Assembly: GCF_008831285.2 (NCBI RefSeq)
Contig: NC_045141.1
Location: forward strand, 2,296,001-2,360,000
Source of the DNA: Nymphaea colorata
Taxonomy: Eukaryota; Streptophyta; Magnoliopsida; Nymphaeales; Nymphaeaceae
Length of the DNA: 64,000 bases
Direction of reading: 5' to 3'
In this document: in pieces, positions 1 to 12,935 of the stretch
How positions within the stretch are numbered: position 1 is the first letter of the stretch
Layout: each line of letters opens with the position of its first letter
Notes under the pieces: model-generated
Told to the model about the DNA's origin: nothing
Database searches by the model: none
The model's input: the letters and a program-made list of their open reading frames with translations, nothing else
Made by a program: the position numbers and the translations under genes

Positions 1-780
1 TTTAATGCATTCTATCTTGAATAGGTTTAGTAAAATAATAAAATATTTTGAGGTTATATCTACTGAGTTACATTTGAATTGTTAATTTCAATTCTGGTTT
101 AGTTTAGTGCCTATTTTCTAGCTTAAGGGCTACAATCCATATCCACATATTATTCTGGAACTCTCTTTAGATTCGGTTCTTGATCTAGGTTCCTGTATCA
201 AATCCAAGTCTGTGATCCAAGTGTGAGCATTTATATGAATTATATTAATTTAAAGTACTTTCATTTTCTCATTATGCACCAGATGCCAATCTCTACATAA
301 GGGCATGAACTATGCAAAATACTAAGCTAAGAAAGCTGGTGTAAACGAAATCCAAATCAGTGTTAATACGAAGCCAAAAAGAATATTTTTTTTGTGAATA
401 CTACTTATAACATATGGTTTGATGTGTGTTTGCATTCTTTCATGTCTGCTTAATGTTTGTCTTCTATGCCACAGGTCAAACAAAACTGTCTTTGGTGAAT
501 TGATCAACAGTTCTCCAGGAACATACTACTTTTCACGAAATTGAGTTCCAATTAAAATTGTGCTCACGATGAATAAACCTATGTTAGAATTATTGTTTTA
601 AAATAAAGTTCATGTTTTCTTGGCTGAACTGACTTGAAATGTTAGTCTTACATTAGTTTTGTGAGGGAAATTTTCTTCCCAAAGTACTACAAAAGGAGGT
701 ATGTGCTCCCTTTCCTTGCCACATAGTACAAAAAGTTTGGCAAAATTCCAAACAAGCACTTAGTTGGCTAGACTCAAAGT
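1..780. other. AT-rich sequence, nothing recognised
   Basis: No open frame with family resemblance and no repeat structure that I could name. Confidence 0.5.
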
Positions 781-2600
781 AGATTAAATATTTTTAGAGT
801 TTAATTAGGGTCTTGGATTTGAGCTAAACACTGAGACGGGTACCAAACTAGGCTCAAAATGGACTAGTGGGGGTCGTGTGGAGCAAGCTCAGGTCCAAGT
901 CTTATGCAGCTCATGTAATTTTTTTTTCATCTTGTTTTTTCTTTTTTCCATTTCAGTTTAGTTCTTTTATTTTTCTTGAAAGCATGCTTCAGTTTCCTTT
1001 TTTATTTATGCATGCTTAGGTTAGCATATTTCTGCTTTAACTCCTAGGTTTGTTTTATTTTCTTAAGCATGTTTTAGTTTAGTTTATTTCCTTTAAGCTT
1101 ATTTAGGATAGTTTATTTGCATTAAACATGCCTTAGTTTAGTATTGCCCTGATTTTGTTAGAATTTAAATTTTTGTTTCTAGGGTAGGCATGAGGTCAAG
1201 TGTGCCTCACTATCCCTATCCATTTTAATTTCTAAGCACTTCCTTCTAATTCTTACTTCATGACTTCAATTACACAATGTGCAAATAGATTTGCTTTCAT
1301 ATGTTACTTAGAATTAAGCATGCATTATGCAAATTCTTTTTCTTTGCACATTAAATTATAAGCTACATACATGTGAACAGCTTGCTTAGAACCTAATTAG
1401 GATAGAGCAGTAACATGCCCTGAGGCAGTAGTCCCTGGTGTGTGAAAATCTAAACCTGGCTTAGGCTCAATGCAGTCACAGTTTTAGAAACATAGATTCT
1501 AAAATTTTTCAAAGACTCTTTCCAAATGATTTTTTTTAAAGCTCTAGGTCATGTAGGCTCAAATTCCAACCCCAGGTCAACCTAATATCAATCCTCTATG
1601 ACCTAATCTAAACTTATCTTAGAGCCTGCAATCGAAGCCCATCACCTTAGAATTAGGTTGTGGTTTTCCTCTATAACGTACTTTAATATGACTAAGTTTT
1701 GAAGCTTTCAACATGAACCTATTAAGTTTCACCTATGTCTCAGTCAGGTTCAATCACAACATGACTACCTGACCGACCCACATTAGACCCACTGGGAATT
1801 TGAATCTTGAATATTGGATCGTGGATATTGGATAAGTGGTTTTGGATTTTAACCCAACTTGGGATCAAATAGAACAAATGTTTGAAGTCTGAGGTTTGGA
1901 TCTAAGGTACTTGGATTTAGATCATGCATGAGATTTATGGTCATTGGATCTCTTTCTTAAAATTAAAGTCAAATTTGAATCTTAGGTTCCAAATTTAGGA
2001 TCATAATTTCAAATATTGATTTCGAGTTCAAGATCTTGGTTCAAAGCATTTTTGAACCTGAACTTTTATCCTGAGTCAAACTTAGAATAAAATTCTTATG
2101 TGAACCATGAGGATCTAAAATTGAAATTCTTCAACTAGGGTCAATCATTTGGATTAGATTCTACCTTTCTACTCTACGACCATGTGAAGTATATATTAAA
2201 CTCAATACATACCAGATTTTGAGTCTACTTGATCTAGTTTGTGTGCATTATTATAGGCTTAAGTTTCACTTTGCATAGTTTCTTGATGAATTGGATAAAG
2301 ATAATATCTTCATTTAATCTCTCTTCATCCATACTTCCTATTTGAATACCCAATTAGATTTTTATTTTGAAATCCGAGGCATGCTTGTTTTCTTAAATTT
2401 TGGATAACATCTAATTTGTGGATATTAAAACAGTCCTTGGTTTGATTACTCTAGTAAAGGCAATAGAAACGGTCAAACCTTATACCTATAGGTCAGGTCC
2501 CATCTCTTGGAATCTTGCAAAAGGAAAATGGCGGCAAGTATAAGTGATAAATCTCATTTACTACGGTCTGCATGTGATATTGAAAAATTTTACATGTAAA
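780..2600 (-). repeat. Dispersed non-coding repeat, copy 1 (reverse orientation)
   Basis: Read on the minus strand, 700-1830 follows 58260-59210 closely: shared blocks include the direct series of AAACTAA/CATGCTTAAG phrases, GGCATG...TCATGCC and GACTTGGACC. The part at 2160-2560 matches 45.9-46.2 kb, 47.2-47.4 kb and 48.0-48.2 kb (for example ATGGGACCTGACC). No coding potential is seen. It is probably part of a large LTR or a non-autonomous retroelement; the borders are uncertain. Confidence 0.6.
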
Positions 2601-5600
2601 TAGTTATAAAGGCATTTCATAACATAAATGAATGTGCCTCAAAGATTTGAACTCATTCATGGGACACTACATGCCAAAGAATGCAATGTTCTAGTTACCA
2701 AATGTCCCTCTACATATCTATCATCATCCGATTGAAGGTCACTATAAGATCCAAAGTTTATGCTAGAGTACTTCTATAGATAGCCTACTATAACATATAT
2801 TTTACCACTCTTTGCAACACATTTTTTCTTTCTTAGGTGGCTTTTTATGTGGAATGATATAAAAGGTATATTCTTTGGCCCACATTCAACTTACCAATAT
2901 AGTTATATGTCTAGCTTGCAATAATAACAGCAATAGATGCTAGCTCTCCAATCGCGGCATATGATTGCATTATCTTCTGGTGTGAACCCACTATGTGTGC
3001 AATAGCATGTTGTCTTTGGCTATGAACTTCATAGAAAGAATGCATCATTTGAAGGTCCCTTTATCACCATTATTGTACTACACCAACATATTGAAATTTC
3101 TCTTTGAATTTTAACAATTTGTTCTCCTTCAATCATCATTCTTTTGAACATATAAAAAAGTCTTCCTTATGAGAATCCCTTCTCAATCATTACTATGACT
3201 ATCTTTCCTTACACTAAACTTATAGCGTAATGCATAACTATTGTAGAAGTTGAATGCTTTTTTTTTCATTATTAAATTGCTTTCCTCATAGAGCCTCCAC
3301 ACAATGACTGAATGATCATCTCTGCTTTGTTCATAAATGCACGGATCTACTAAAACAATTTGTTCTACTCCATGTGTACCAAATCAATTCTAATCCATTC
3401 GAGTATAGCTGTTTTCATAAGAAAGCAAAAGTTGTTTGCAATCTGTATTTCACTAATGTATTCAGCTTTTTTTCCCCTTTATTGTCATCAGCATTTACAA
3501 TTGCATTTATAGCTTGTGTCACTAACCATTCAACATAACATTGAATACAATGTTAGAGACTTCTACATATCAACTTCTTCACCTACAATAAATAAATTAA
3601 ATGACATAAGGGATGAGATTGAGTGTTGCAATAAGTGCAAGGTTGTGAGTAGAGTACTATGTTATATGCAAAATGTTTGTCTTTACATATTGTCAGAAGT
3701 GCATGTCAATGAGTTGCACAATATGTGTACATTATTTATGACATGTTAATTTTGTCTTATCGAAACTTTATTGTCTTCTATATCAAACACCAATGGCCAG
3801 TATACTGAAACTTCTATTTCCCTAGTCCCATAACTAATTATTGAGACTTGTGACTAGCCATGGTAGTTAGCTATTATAGTAACTGCTAATGCAGCTTCTG
3901 CAATCAATCAATTTATAGCCATCCACCATTCTTGTCAAGGGTCATCTACGAGAATTTACATTGTTTTTAAAGAATGTCACTGAAGTCCACTTTATGTTTT
4001 TAAAGAATGTCTATAAAGTCCACTTTACCTTTCATCTTTTGCTGGTTAATCATGTTTGAAATCAAAACAGTAATGTTGTTTATAGCAAGTCATTGACATT
4101 CTTGTTTTGTCTATCTTCATGCATGCTTGTAAACAACATGTCACTTCTGCACTATTTAAAGTAAACTTTGTTAAAGTCGTAATGTTGTACTATGTTTTTT
4201 GGACACTGATGGGAGTATGAAACATCTTTACTTGCCACTATAAAACGACGATGGTGCAAGATATTTCATATGAATTGGAATGATGGTGTTTTCCCTTTCC
4301 AATGAAGGTTCCCAAAGCCTTCCAACAAAAGCATGTTTTTCTAAGAAGAGACCATCATTTACTTGTACAAAGCCATCCTTAACACAATAAGGTACTTGTT
4401 GAAATTGATAAATGATATAAGGAATTAATAAAAAAATTGTGACATGAAAAGAAGGGCATTTTCAAAAGTTAAAAAAATATCCATCCATGTGACACCCTAA
4501 CATTATATTCAATGATTGGGTTGAATATTGACAACACTTTCACCTGCTAGATCGCTCTCACCTACTAGATACCATCTAAGGGATGGTGGTTAACTTTAAC
4601 TTGCTTGAGTAACTCAAGCATTTCTTGTAATTTAACACATTCATCACAAATGCATTTTCCTTCTCAAGAGCATGACAAGAACAACAATCTACATTTATAA
4701 GAAAGTGGATGGCTGCAGCTGGATATCAATCCACTATCTAAAATCAAGCTCATATTTTCACATTTTAGTGGGCCATTAGTAGGAGACATGTTGGAGATCT
4801 TTATGGACATTGACTGTCATGTTTACACTTTTTTATAAACTTCATTACACATGATGGTTAATTATTCACATTTTGGCATGTTTCTAGTACGACAAACTTA
4901 GTTGCAAGAAAGTTTCAGATTTTCAATGATTGAGGAGTAATTTTGGCCTTTTCTAGCTTTTGCAGTTGAATGGCATTATTTGTAAGTTTTTTATTTGTCA
5001 TGCTATCATTGGGTTGTCCATAGTATTTTCAGTATATTTTCTAGTCTTAGGTAGTATTTTGGTATTATGATTTTTCAGAGTCCACATGTGGTGTCTGGAA
5101 ACCGGTGACCAAGACCAAAAGTATCCTCAACCTAAACCCCAGCTATTGAGTAGACTAGGAGCTGGCCAACTTTTGGCTTGTTTTTGCTCTATTTTGGTGA
5201 AATCCTTAGTCACATTTGGTTGTACATCAATCTTATAATGTGTCTCGTCTAGTTCAAAATCTCATTTAAGTTTTATAGTTGAGTTTTAGAAGTTTCTTAA
5301 CTTCAATGCAGAGTTTAGGGTTGTAACTAGTTCACATAGAAGTTGTCATTTCATGTTGGTTTCTACCTTGCTATGCTACGAATTGTATTTCATGGTGCAT
5401 CTTAAAGTCTTAGCTAAGTTTTGTGTGAACTTATCACATTTCAAATTCATCAGGTTTTATAATTAAGCATTTTAAGTGTGACAGCCATTTGGGATCCAAA
5501 TCTTCTAGATGTTTACTAGGTTTTCATTTGTTTATTACTTTGTTTTTAATTTATTGGTATTCTAGATGGGTTTGTGCATCATATAATTGAGCTTTTCACT

Positions 5601-5848
5601 CATAGTTGTGTCAAGGTTAGGATGCTTTGTGTTTTATACTTCTTGTATTTTATTTCTAAGTTTTCCATGCAAGCATGAAAGCATTTGAATGGTAACATTT
5701 GGTGGATTCTAGAGCACATGAAGACCCATTTGAGATCTTTTTACACATTGTTGATCCTTCATTCCTATCAGTTTTATTTAATATTAATGTATTAGTTATG
5801 TCTTGAGGCAGTAAAATATGTTCACGAGTATATTCTTCAATTTAGTAA
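2600..5848. other. AT-rich intergenic stretch, nothing recognised
   Basis: Only short chance frames on both strands. A local near-duplicate phrase (TTTTTAAAGAATGTC...AAGTCCACTTTA) occurs twice around 3965-4025. Confidence 0.45.
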
Positions 5849-7060
5849 CACTACAAGAAGTTGAGTGTTGCTGAAGGTGGGTACACCTTCCAGAGAGAGG
5901 ACCCCCTTTTGGACACAGAAGGTATAGTTGTTGGAGAGACTCATGGACATTTCTGTTAGTGCATGTATCATTTAGGGGAGCAAGGGGTTGTTGTCGATGG
6001 TGATAGTGGTCGGCAAAGGGAAAGGGAGTGGATCCGTGGAAGGCAAAGATGTCTCAATTACAAAAATGCCAATATGGCTAATATTTTTGGTAGACAATAC
6101 ACCCAAAAAGAAAAGGGATTCCTCAACTCGATCGTTAGGATTCTGATTTATCAACAACATCTGAATTTCATACCCATGAAGACATGGGAGATTTTGGTGG
6201 TCAAATGGAAGGTTACAATAACCTTCCATATTCATTCAACACTTACCATTATAAGCACACCTGGTTATCCATCATGGAGGTGGACATGTGTGGAGGAATT
6301 GAGGGTTTTCAGAAATTGGTAACTCCCTATCTCCAACCTCTTCAATTGTGGAGGCAATGGTGGATCAGCCCCTAAAGATAGATATCAGAAGCTTTAGTTG
6401 AGTTTTGAAAGTCCTGCTTTAGTAGGTAAAGAATTTAGTGCTTTCAATACCGAATTGTCATTTGTTGCTTTTATTCTTCTCTTCAACAACTTTCCCTATT
6501 GATTAGTAAGTCCTGATGGGTTTAATGGGGGGGGGTTGTGTTTATTGAAGATCTCTGTATGGATCTTTGTCAAAGAATTGGAGGCAAAGGCTTATTCCTT
6601 GTGCTTATCTTGATGCCATTGGAAACACACCACGCCGAGATTGATTTTACATGTTTTACTAAGGTTTTAAAGAGCATGGAATTTCTGGTCCTAGTGTTAG
6701 AGTTGATGGGTAGGATTGGCAATCCTTAGCTTTAGTAAGAAAAGGAATTAGTTATGTATTTGGTGATTGATGATTTGAGTGTGATCGCTTAATAATATCA
6801 ATCATCATCTTCATAGATATAGCTGAAGGTACTTAAACTTTAGCAACAAATAAACCAAGTCCAAGATATTGCTCATCAGTGATTTGTTTTATTTAGTCAT
6901 TACCATCGAACTACAAGCAAACCAGGAAAACCGGATGGCATCCAACCACTGGTACTAACCCATCCATATATTTCATGTAAACCTTAGTAGTTATAACTTC
7001 TTGTGTGTTCGAGTTGGAGCTAGTTAACCCTCACTATAACGTCTTTTTTTTTTTTATGAA
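5849..7060. other. Low-information stretch with overlapping chance frames
   Basis: Frames at 5963-6322 (plus) and 5972-6235 (minus) overlap each other and resemble nothing I know. CACTACAAGAAG at 5849-5860 resembles a CACTA transposon end, but no matching partner or duplication supports it. Confidence 0.3.
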
Positions 7061-7065
7061 TTTAA

Positions 7066-7266
7066 TTGGTTGTAGATGAATCTAGACAAGACCCAATGAC
7101 CAACCAAACGCGAACTTTTTTGTTGGACAATTTCACGAGCCCCGCGCTGTACGCCACCGGCGATCACGCCTGCTTGGGGGCCAAGAAACCCTTTTTATTG
7201 GAAAGGACGAAAACACCCTCTCCCGGCAGTCTTCCACTTTTCGAGGGGTATTACTTATTGTTGTAG
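7066..7266 (+). other. GC-rich islet, possible organelle-derived insert
   Basis: About 170 bp near 7095-7245 has a much higher G+C share than its flanks and runs such as GGGGGCC and CGCCACCGGCGATCACGCC. A 66-codon frame spans it, but I recognise no protein. Composition suggests transfer from a mitochondrial genome or a displaced exon; this is a guess. Confidence 0.3.
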
Positions 7267-8312
7267 AAGCAAAAATTATAGCTGCATCTTATAATTGGAA
7301 TGAATAAAGAACTAAATGAATATTCAAAGCAACACATTAAGCTGGATTTCTATGTCAAGAAGCATAAATTAATGGCCATATGCAGCCCATTCCAAGACAA
7401 GGCACCTACAATGGACAATAAGTTTATAAGCATATGCAGTAGTAGCCAGACATGGCTACATGGAACAAACAAGAGTAAGATATCACTGAATACAAATTAC
7501 AGCATGACAAAGAATAATAAACTTCACATTTAGCAAATTTTTTTTATTTCCATTTCCTGAATTCTCCATAATTTCTTGGTGTTTCAATCATAATTCTCGA
7601 TAAGTTTTCTTCACACTTAGCAATCATAAGTTAGCTGCATGTTCCCAATGGTTTTTGTTTTTGTTCTTTTTTTTTTTTCTTTTGACAACTACATTCTTGA
7701 GTACTATGGAATCACAAATAATTGTTTATCGGATTGTAGACTAACCACATATGCATGTTGATTGGTAGTTTCATTTAATTATCAAAATCACTTCAACTTC
7801 TATTGATTGAATGGAAAAGCTATGTGGTGAAAAGATTTACGACACAAGCCATAGCCTTGTTGTGTATGTCTGCTTAGAAAAGAAGTTCAAGTTCTTGCAT
7901 ATATGTTTCAAGCTTGATCAACATTCTTAAATGAACCAACATGTGTCATAGGGCAGGGACCTTTAGTTCTTTCCTTCATCTTGAATAATTTTATGCTTTT
8001 ACAGCAATAACAACCAAAAAACCACTCCATAATATCGAAAAATTTGAATAGCTAGAACTTATTCCAACAAGATTATATGACAATTCCACCTAAAAATCCA
8101 ATGACAGAACACATAAACATGATGATAATAACTTCAAGCTTTCTTTTTCCTTGTCATTGACAGTGGTGTTGATCTTGTGCCGGTCACAATGGTGGAGGAA
8201 ATGAGTTATCATACTATAATATTCATAACTGCTTGCATCTAAGTGCATGCATAAAGATGATATTCAAGATAAGTAAAAAGCTATAGTTTAGTTAATTAAT
8301 AATTAACTCTTG

Positions 8313-8548
8313 AGACAGTTGGAGCTTGCCCTTAGTTTACCTCTAGAACAAGAGAATGGTAACTTGAAACAACAACTAAGGTGCCTGAAATAATATGCAC
8401 TCACTAGCAATCAGTCAAGCAATCCATCACTTTATGTTATTCACTTGTTATAACATTAATTGACAAATTCGTTTTTCTTGTTTGTGCAGGTTATAAAAGA
8501 GAAAGATGATATAATAAATGAAAATAATATGGATTCAATTTCAATTTA
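8313..8548 (+). pseudogene. Two possible exon fragments of an unknown coiled-coil protein
   Basis: Around 8313-8390 a frame reads RQLELALSLPLEQENGN... and after an intron-like gap the acceptor TTTGTGCAG at 8490 opens VIKEKDDIINENNMDSISI and a stop at 8548. The heptad-like pattern and splice site suggest relics of a gene, but I cannot name it and the first part has no start. Confidence 0.25.
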
Positions 8549-8860
8549 GGTACTTTGTAGTTAATTTTGTTCTATTTGTCGTATGTCAAACTTCATGATT
8601 TGTTTCATTTTCATTTTATATCTATTTCACAAGTTGTAATATGTTTGCTTCACTTCCATTTTAATCATATAACGTAGACAAGTTGAAATATCTATTCATC
8701 TTCGTATCAGACAAATAGAATATATGTTAGATTATGTATTACTGTAGTAGAAGCTAGTCACACTTTGGTGTTTTAAGTAACTTCAAATCCACTGGAAAGT
8801 CCCTATCAGCGGGTGAGCTATGTCACCTTTTTCGGAGGAAGGTAAATTTATCTACAATCT

Positions 8861-8863
<3 letters not shown>

Positions 8864-8903
<40 letters not shown>
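8864..8903 (+). repeat. (TC)n microsatellite
   Basis: Forty bases of uninterrupted TC dinucleotide. Confidence 0.95.
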
Positions 8904-8905
<2 letters not shown>

Positions 8906-9782
8906 GTGCTTATCAGTTTATATTGGTTGGATTATTCACTCAAGAATGAGATAGTTAGAAAAGGAATAGAAAGGAGAGAGATTAAGATTTTCTAGTAAAT
9001 TTGCTATCTTATCCATTTCTTTCCTTCCTTGCATAGAGTAGATATGTTTGGAAGAGGTGTTGGTTTTCAGACATTCAAAGCTGAAATTATAGACAAGAAG
9101 ATATGAAAGAGGGTACTAATCTATGAAAATGTATTTTACTTGATGAAAGCAAGTACCGATTCAATTTTATTTGCAGTAAGATTATGATGGACTTTGGAAC
9201 AAAAAAGTCACGCATGTGCCAATTATGTTTACATTCCTTATATTGTTTTTGGACACCGACAAGTTGTGGCAGTACAGATCCTTTTGGAGTCTAAGGGTGA
9301 GCTTTTTTTTGTTCTAACCGATGAAGCAGGTCAAATTTTTGCATGTATGAGGTTACATTATTTAGCATGTCAAAATAAACAAGAGCGGGAGAACCTAGTG
9401 AAGTAATAAAGTCTTTATTTTCGATATATATTTCCCCATCCTTTGATTAATGCAAGCCTCTAACGAGCCTTGTTATTAGGAATTTAAATTTATAATAATG
9501 TATTTGAAGACTTTAAAGTTTCCTCCTACCTTAGATTAAAGACTTTGTTTCTAAGTTGACTTGATGGACTTGCTCTGTTAAGTGAGATGTGGACCTTTTT
9601 TTTTTTTACAAAATATATGTTTTAAATGTAAACATTTAGATTACATGAAGATTGTTTTTGCTTTTTGAGTCTTCTTAGATGGGATGTAACAATGGTTCCG
9701 CTGCACCAATTTCAGCCCTTGTATTTTCTAAACTGGTTCTAGTACTTTTGAATATTAACTGGTTTGTTGGTGGAAAATGCAG

Positions 9783-9949
9783 CTAAACTTGTTCCAGTTG
9801 GCTATGCCATCAAGAACCTGCACATTATAATTACAATTGTTGATGACCTTGTTTCTGTGGACAACCTTATAGAGGAGAACCTTATTGTTGAACTAGCCAA
9901 TGAGTACATTTGAAGCTGTGATATAGTGGCATTCAACAAGATCTGTGAG
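9783..9949 (+). pseudogene. Elongation factor EF-1 beta (eEF1B) last-exon pseudogene
   Basis: The acceptor AAAATGCAG ends at 9782 and is followed by a frame reading KLVPVGYAIKNLHIIITIVDD, then LVSVDNLIEENLIVELANEYI, an in-frame TGA at 9911-9913, and SCDIVAFNKIC. This is the C-terminal guanine-nucleotide-exchange segment of plant EF-1 beta, the eEF1B subunit that reloads eEF1A with GTP. The TGA replaces the usual Gln before SCDIVAFNKIC, and the normal stop after the final Cys is lost. Because the splice acceptor remains, this is a relic of a genomic copy, not a processed one. I found no upstream EF-1 beta exon, so it is a fragment. Confidence 0.85.
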
Positions 9950-11570
9950 TGTTCACTTATCTGTATTTTCCAAGTTTGTTCTTCTCTCAAAAGCACCCAT
10001 GGTTTCTAATTGCATTTGCAATCTACTTTATCTAGCATTTATGTAGACCAATAACTTTGTTCAGATACTTCCCTGATGATGTGGCTATGGAGATATTGTA
10101 CCTCTATCTATAATTGCTCACATGCACTTTAGTACTTTTTGTTAGTCAGTGGACTTGTCAACATAGAATTTTAGCTCCTTTAGATGGTCCATCGTTTAGT
10201 TTCATGGTTCTGTTGTTTATCACTACTTTCTTGTTCTTGTAGGCTTCTATTTCAATTATTTGCCTCTTAGGTATTTCTTGAAATGTTGTTATCCGTGTGT
10301 CTTTGAAGATCTAGCATTCATTTAATAGTATTAAAAAAGAAATACATAATTTCTTTTAGTCCACCTATTCATCCATCATCAAGTACCTCAATTCCATTCT
10401 GAGAAACTTGGTTACAGCGAACATTCTTGTGACTGATTTTCTCACGAATGGAATGTCGCAAGTGATCCAAGACTCTTGCAAATTAATTCCTATAGTATTT
10501 TTCAGCAGTGGCTTATTTGTTTGAACTTTCTAAAGAATATTGAGGAAATTTTGAGTTTCTTAATTGGTTGTGAATGTAAAAACAGTTTCTATTTCATGTT
10601 TGAGCTACATTCTCATGGATGATGGTTTAATCTTATCAAAAATTCAAGTTGTGTTTGGTTCAAAAGCAGTTGTCGGGAAATTCTTGGCTTATAAGTGTTC
10701 AATGGTTATTTTATTGTGATCTTACTGTTGCCTCTTGCCACAGAGAAAGGGCCATGTTCGGATGCAAGAAATTGGTCTAGGTTGTTTTTGAGGACCTGAT
10801 AACCAAAGGATTGTTGCTGGCAGCTGGGATCTTTTTATACTTATTTGTATATTATGTGCGATCAGATATATCATTATTTTCATGCTTGGAATCTTATTTC
10901 ACTAAATGGTTTTTACATAATGGTTGTTTTTATGCTCCATTTGATTTTATGTTTTATTCTCCTTATATCTATTCTTCAGGGTTTCTTGCTGGTTTTTCAG
11001 TTTTATGCATGTTAGAGGCACGATTTGTACTTGAGAAATCAAGCATCCACAAAGCTAAGCTAACCTTCTTGCAACTATCAGCTTGATTCTCCCCTTTGAT
11101 CTTCTCTACACTTTTCTCACCACCACTCCACTCGAAGCTTAGTGGACATTGCAGACCTATAGGGAGCCATGGAGAACACGTGCAATTTGAGTGCTGTGAT
11201 TTCAGAAGGGGACCACAAAGATCATGATTGTGATTATGTCAAAAGGAATGGTGAATGAAGTTATGCGGACATTGTGAATGAATCTATCAAAAGGAGTGAT
11301 GAAGGAAATAATCTTGATATACCTGAGAATGGTATTGTCAAGTTTCTCAGTCAGATCTTTTACTATGCCTACTCCCAGTCCACGTCTTGTGAAAGAAAAC
11401 AACCTTCTAAGCATGTTGCTGGGTTGTTTGGATGAACTTGTATATTTTGTACTATAAAATAAGTTTTGTACTATGAACAAATTAGTGAGATTTTTGTCTC
11501 TATATGTAATTGACTGGATGTGTGCTATTCATGATTGAGGAGGATTATACAATTTTCTTTCTTAATGCAT
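9950..11570. other. Intergenic sequence with weak exon-like scraps
   Basis: An acceptor-like CCACAG at about 10737-10742 and frames at 10811-11086 and 11170-11480 are open, but none resembles a known family. I see no supported gene. Confidence 0.35.
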
Positions 11571-11575
11571 TGACT

Positions 11576-11716
<141 letters not shown>

Positions 11717-11734
11717 CATATAATTCTTCAAGAT

Positions 11735-12041
11735 CATAACCGCCAGCAAAACATTATATTTCCCAAGGATGAAGAGTGTAAGGAATACCATGTGTTCCTG
11801 GCCGTAAATCAGCATCTTTCGCGACAGCATCAATTGTTGGGAAAACGAACCTTCATTCCCAACGCCGATAACGGTCGACAATATTAGCCATTTTTGCGGA
11901 TCCGTTCAGCCGTTAAGAACTTAGGACTACTTTTTCCTATGGAAGTTTAGCCAAGGGCCCCTTAGCTGTCAGGAATTGTATTCCCGACGGCTCTTGCTGG
12001 TATTTGCCGATGGAAAAGGCCGTCGAAAAATCGTTATAGTG
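11735..12041 (-). mobile_element. CACTA-type (En/Spm) transposon terminus, partial
   Basis: Read on the minus strand from 12041 the sequence begins CACTATAACGATTTTTCGAC and then carries spaced subterminal motifs such as CCGTCGG, ATCGGC and GTTATCGGCG. A CACTA start with many CGACGG-like subterminal repeats is the hallmark of CACTA elements. No transposase and no convincing opposite end were found, so its extent is unknown. Confidence 0.5.
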
Positions 12042-12424
12042 TCACTTGGTGGATTTTGAATAATATAAATTTTATTTTGGCACGGTTTCCACTTAGCTCT
12101 TTTAACTGAAAATATCATTTTAAAAATTAATTATATTAACAACTGCATCACATGTATCAAATTCATATGTTGAAACCCAACACCACTAAATCTTGTTTCT
12201 AGCAGGATGGAGGAATTAACTTACAAATAGATAAAAATAAAAAACAATAAATGCAGAAACATTCTTCTTAACCATAGTCTGCTCAGAAATCAAATGCATT
12301 AAAATGCTCACATAATCTTTACTCCAAAGGTGATTAAGAGGGAACATGAATAGGAAAACAAACCTTAGAGATATTTGCTAAGTTTGCATTAGATATAACA
12401 ATACTCTTCCATTCCTTGAATAGC

Positions 12425-12697
12425 TTAACACAAACATGAATATGCCAAGTGGCTCTTATCAGAAATGTAATGTGAGAGAAAATCAGAAGCACCAGAGGTG
12501 GGGTTTCTTGTTGGAACAAGTATCTGGGTTCTCCCAGAAGCGATTCTTTGTCCAGCAACATTTGCATAAAACAGACCTGGTATAGCCGGCACAAAGACAT
12601 CACTATGAGTGCAGATGTAGAAGTCAATGACCTTCTCAAGTTCTGAATTTTCCAAGTTAAGGAATTCATCCTTCTTCTCAATGGAAATAACTGATTC
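12425..12697 (-). CDS. MSR: MSR-like gene, coding exon 6 (C-terminus and stop)
   Basis: The acceptor AATTTGCAG|GAATC opens 90 codons and a TAA. It contains ELEKVIDFYIC, SDVFVPAIPGLFYANVAGQR and the C-terminal YSCLC, the expected MSR-type ending. The region from 12425 down to 12042 is presumably 3' UTR and flank; no clear polyadenylation signal was assigned. Confidence 0.88.
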   Translation of the reverse strand, partial: ESVISIEKKDEFLNLENSELEKVIDFYICTHSDVFVPAIPGLFYANVAGQRIASGRTQILVPTRNPTSGASDFLSHYISDKSHLAYSCLC

Positions 12698-12890
12698 CTG
12701 CAAATTACAAATGAAGAACTTCAGGTTAGTGCAAATACTTTTCTAAAAAGTGAATATACCGAGGAGATCTGGTTAAAACATGTCTTGTGAGCACAAAAGA
12801 GTACCTATTCTGATTGCATAATTGGAAGAATATAAAATGGCATTAATAGCTCTTAGGTTTAGCATTAAGCTGTTGCCTCAACAGATTGCA

Positions 12891-12935
<45 letters not shown>

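Noticed and set aside
5849-5860. CACTACAAGAAG as left end of a CACTA element
   Set aside because: Only 8 of 12 bases agree with the end at 12041, the adjacent 3-mers differ (taa and tca), and no subterminal repeats follow.
5963-6322. 119-residue frame
   Set aside because: Overlaps a frame on the other strand, has no recognisable domain, and the region lacks gene-like composition.
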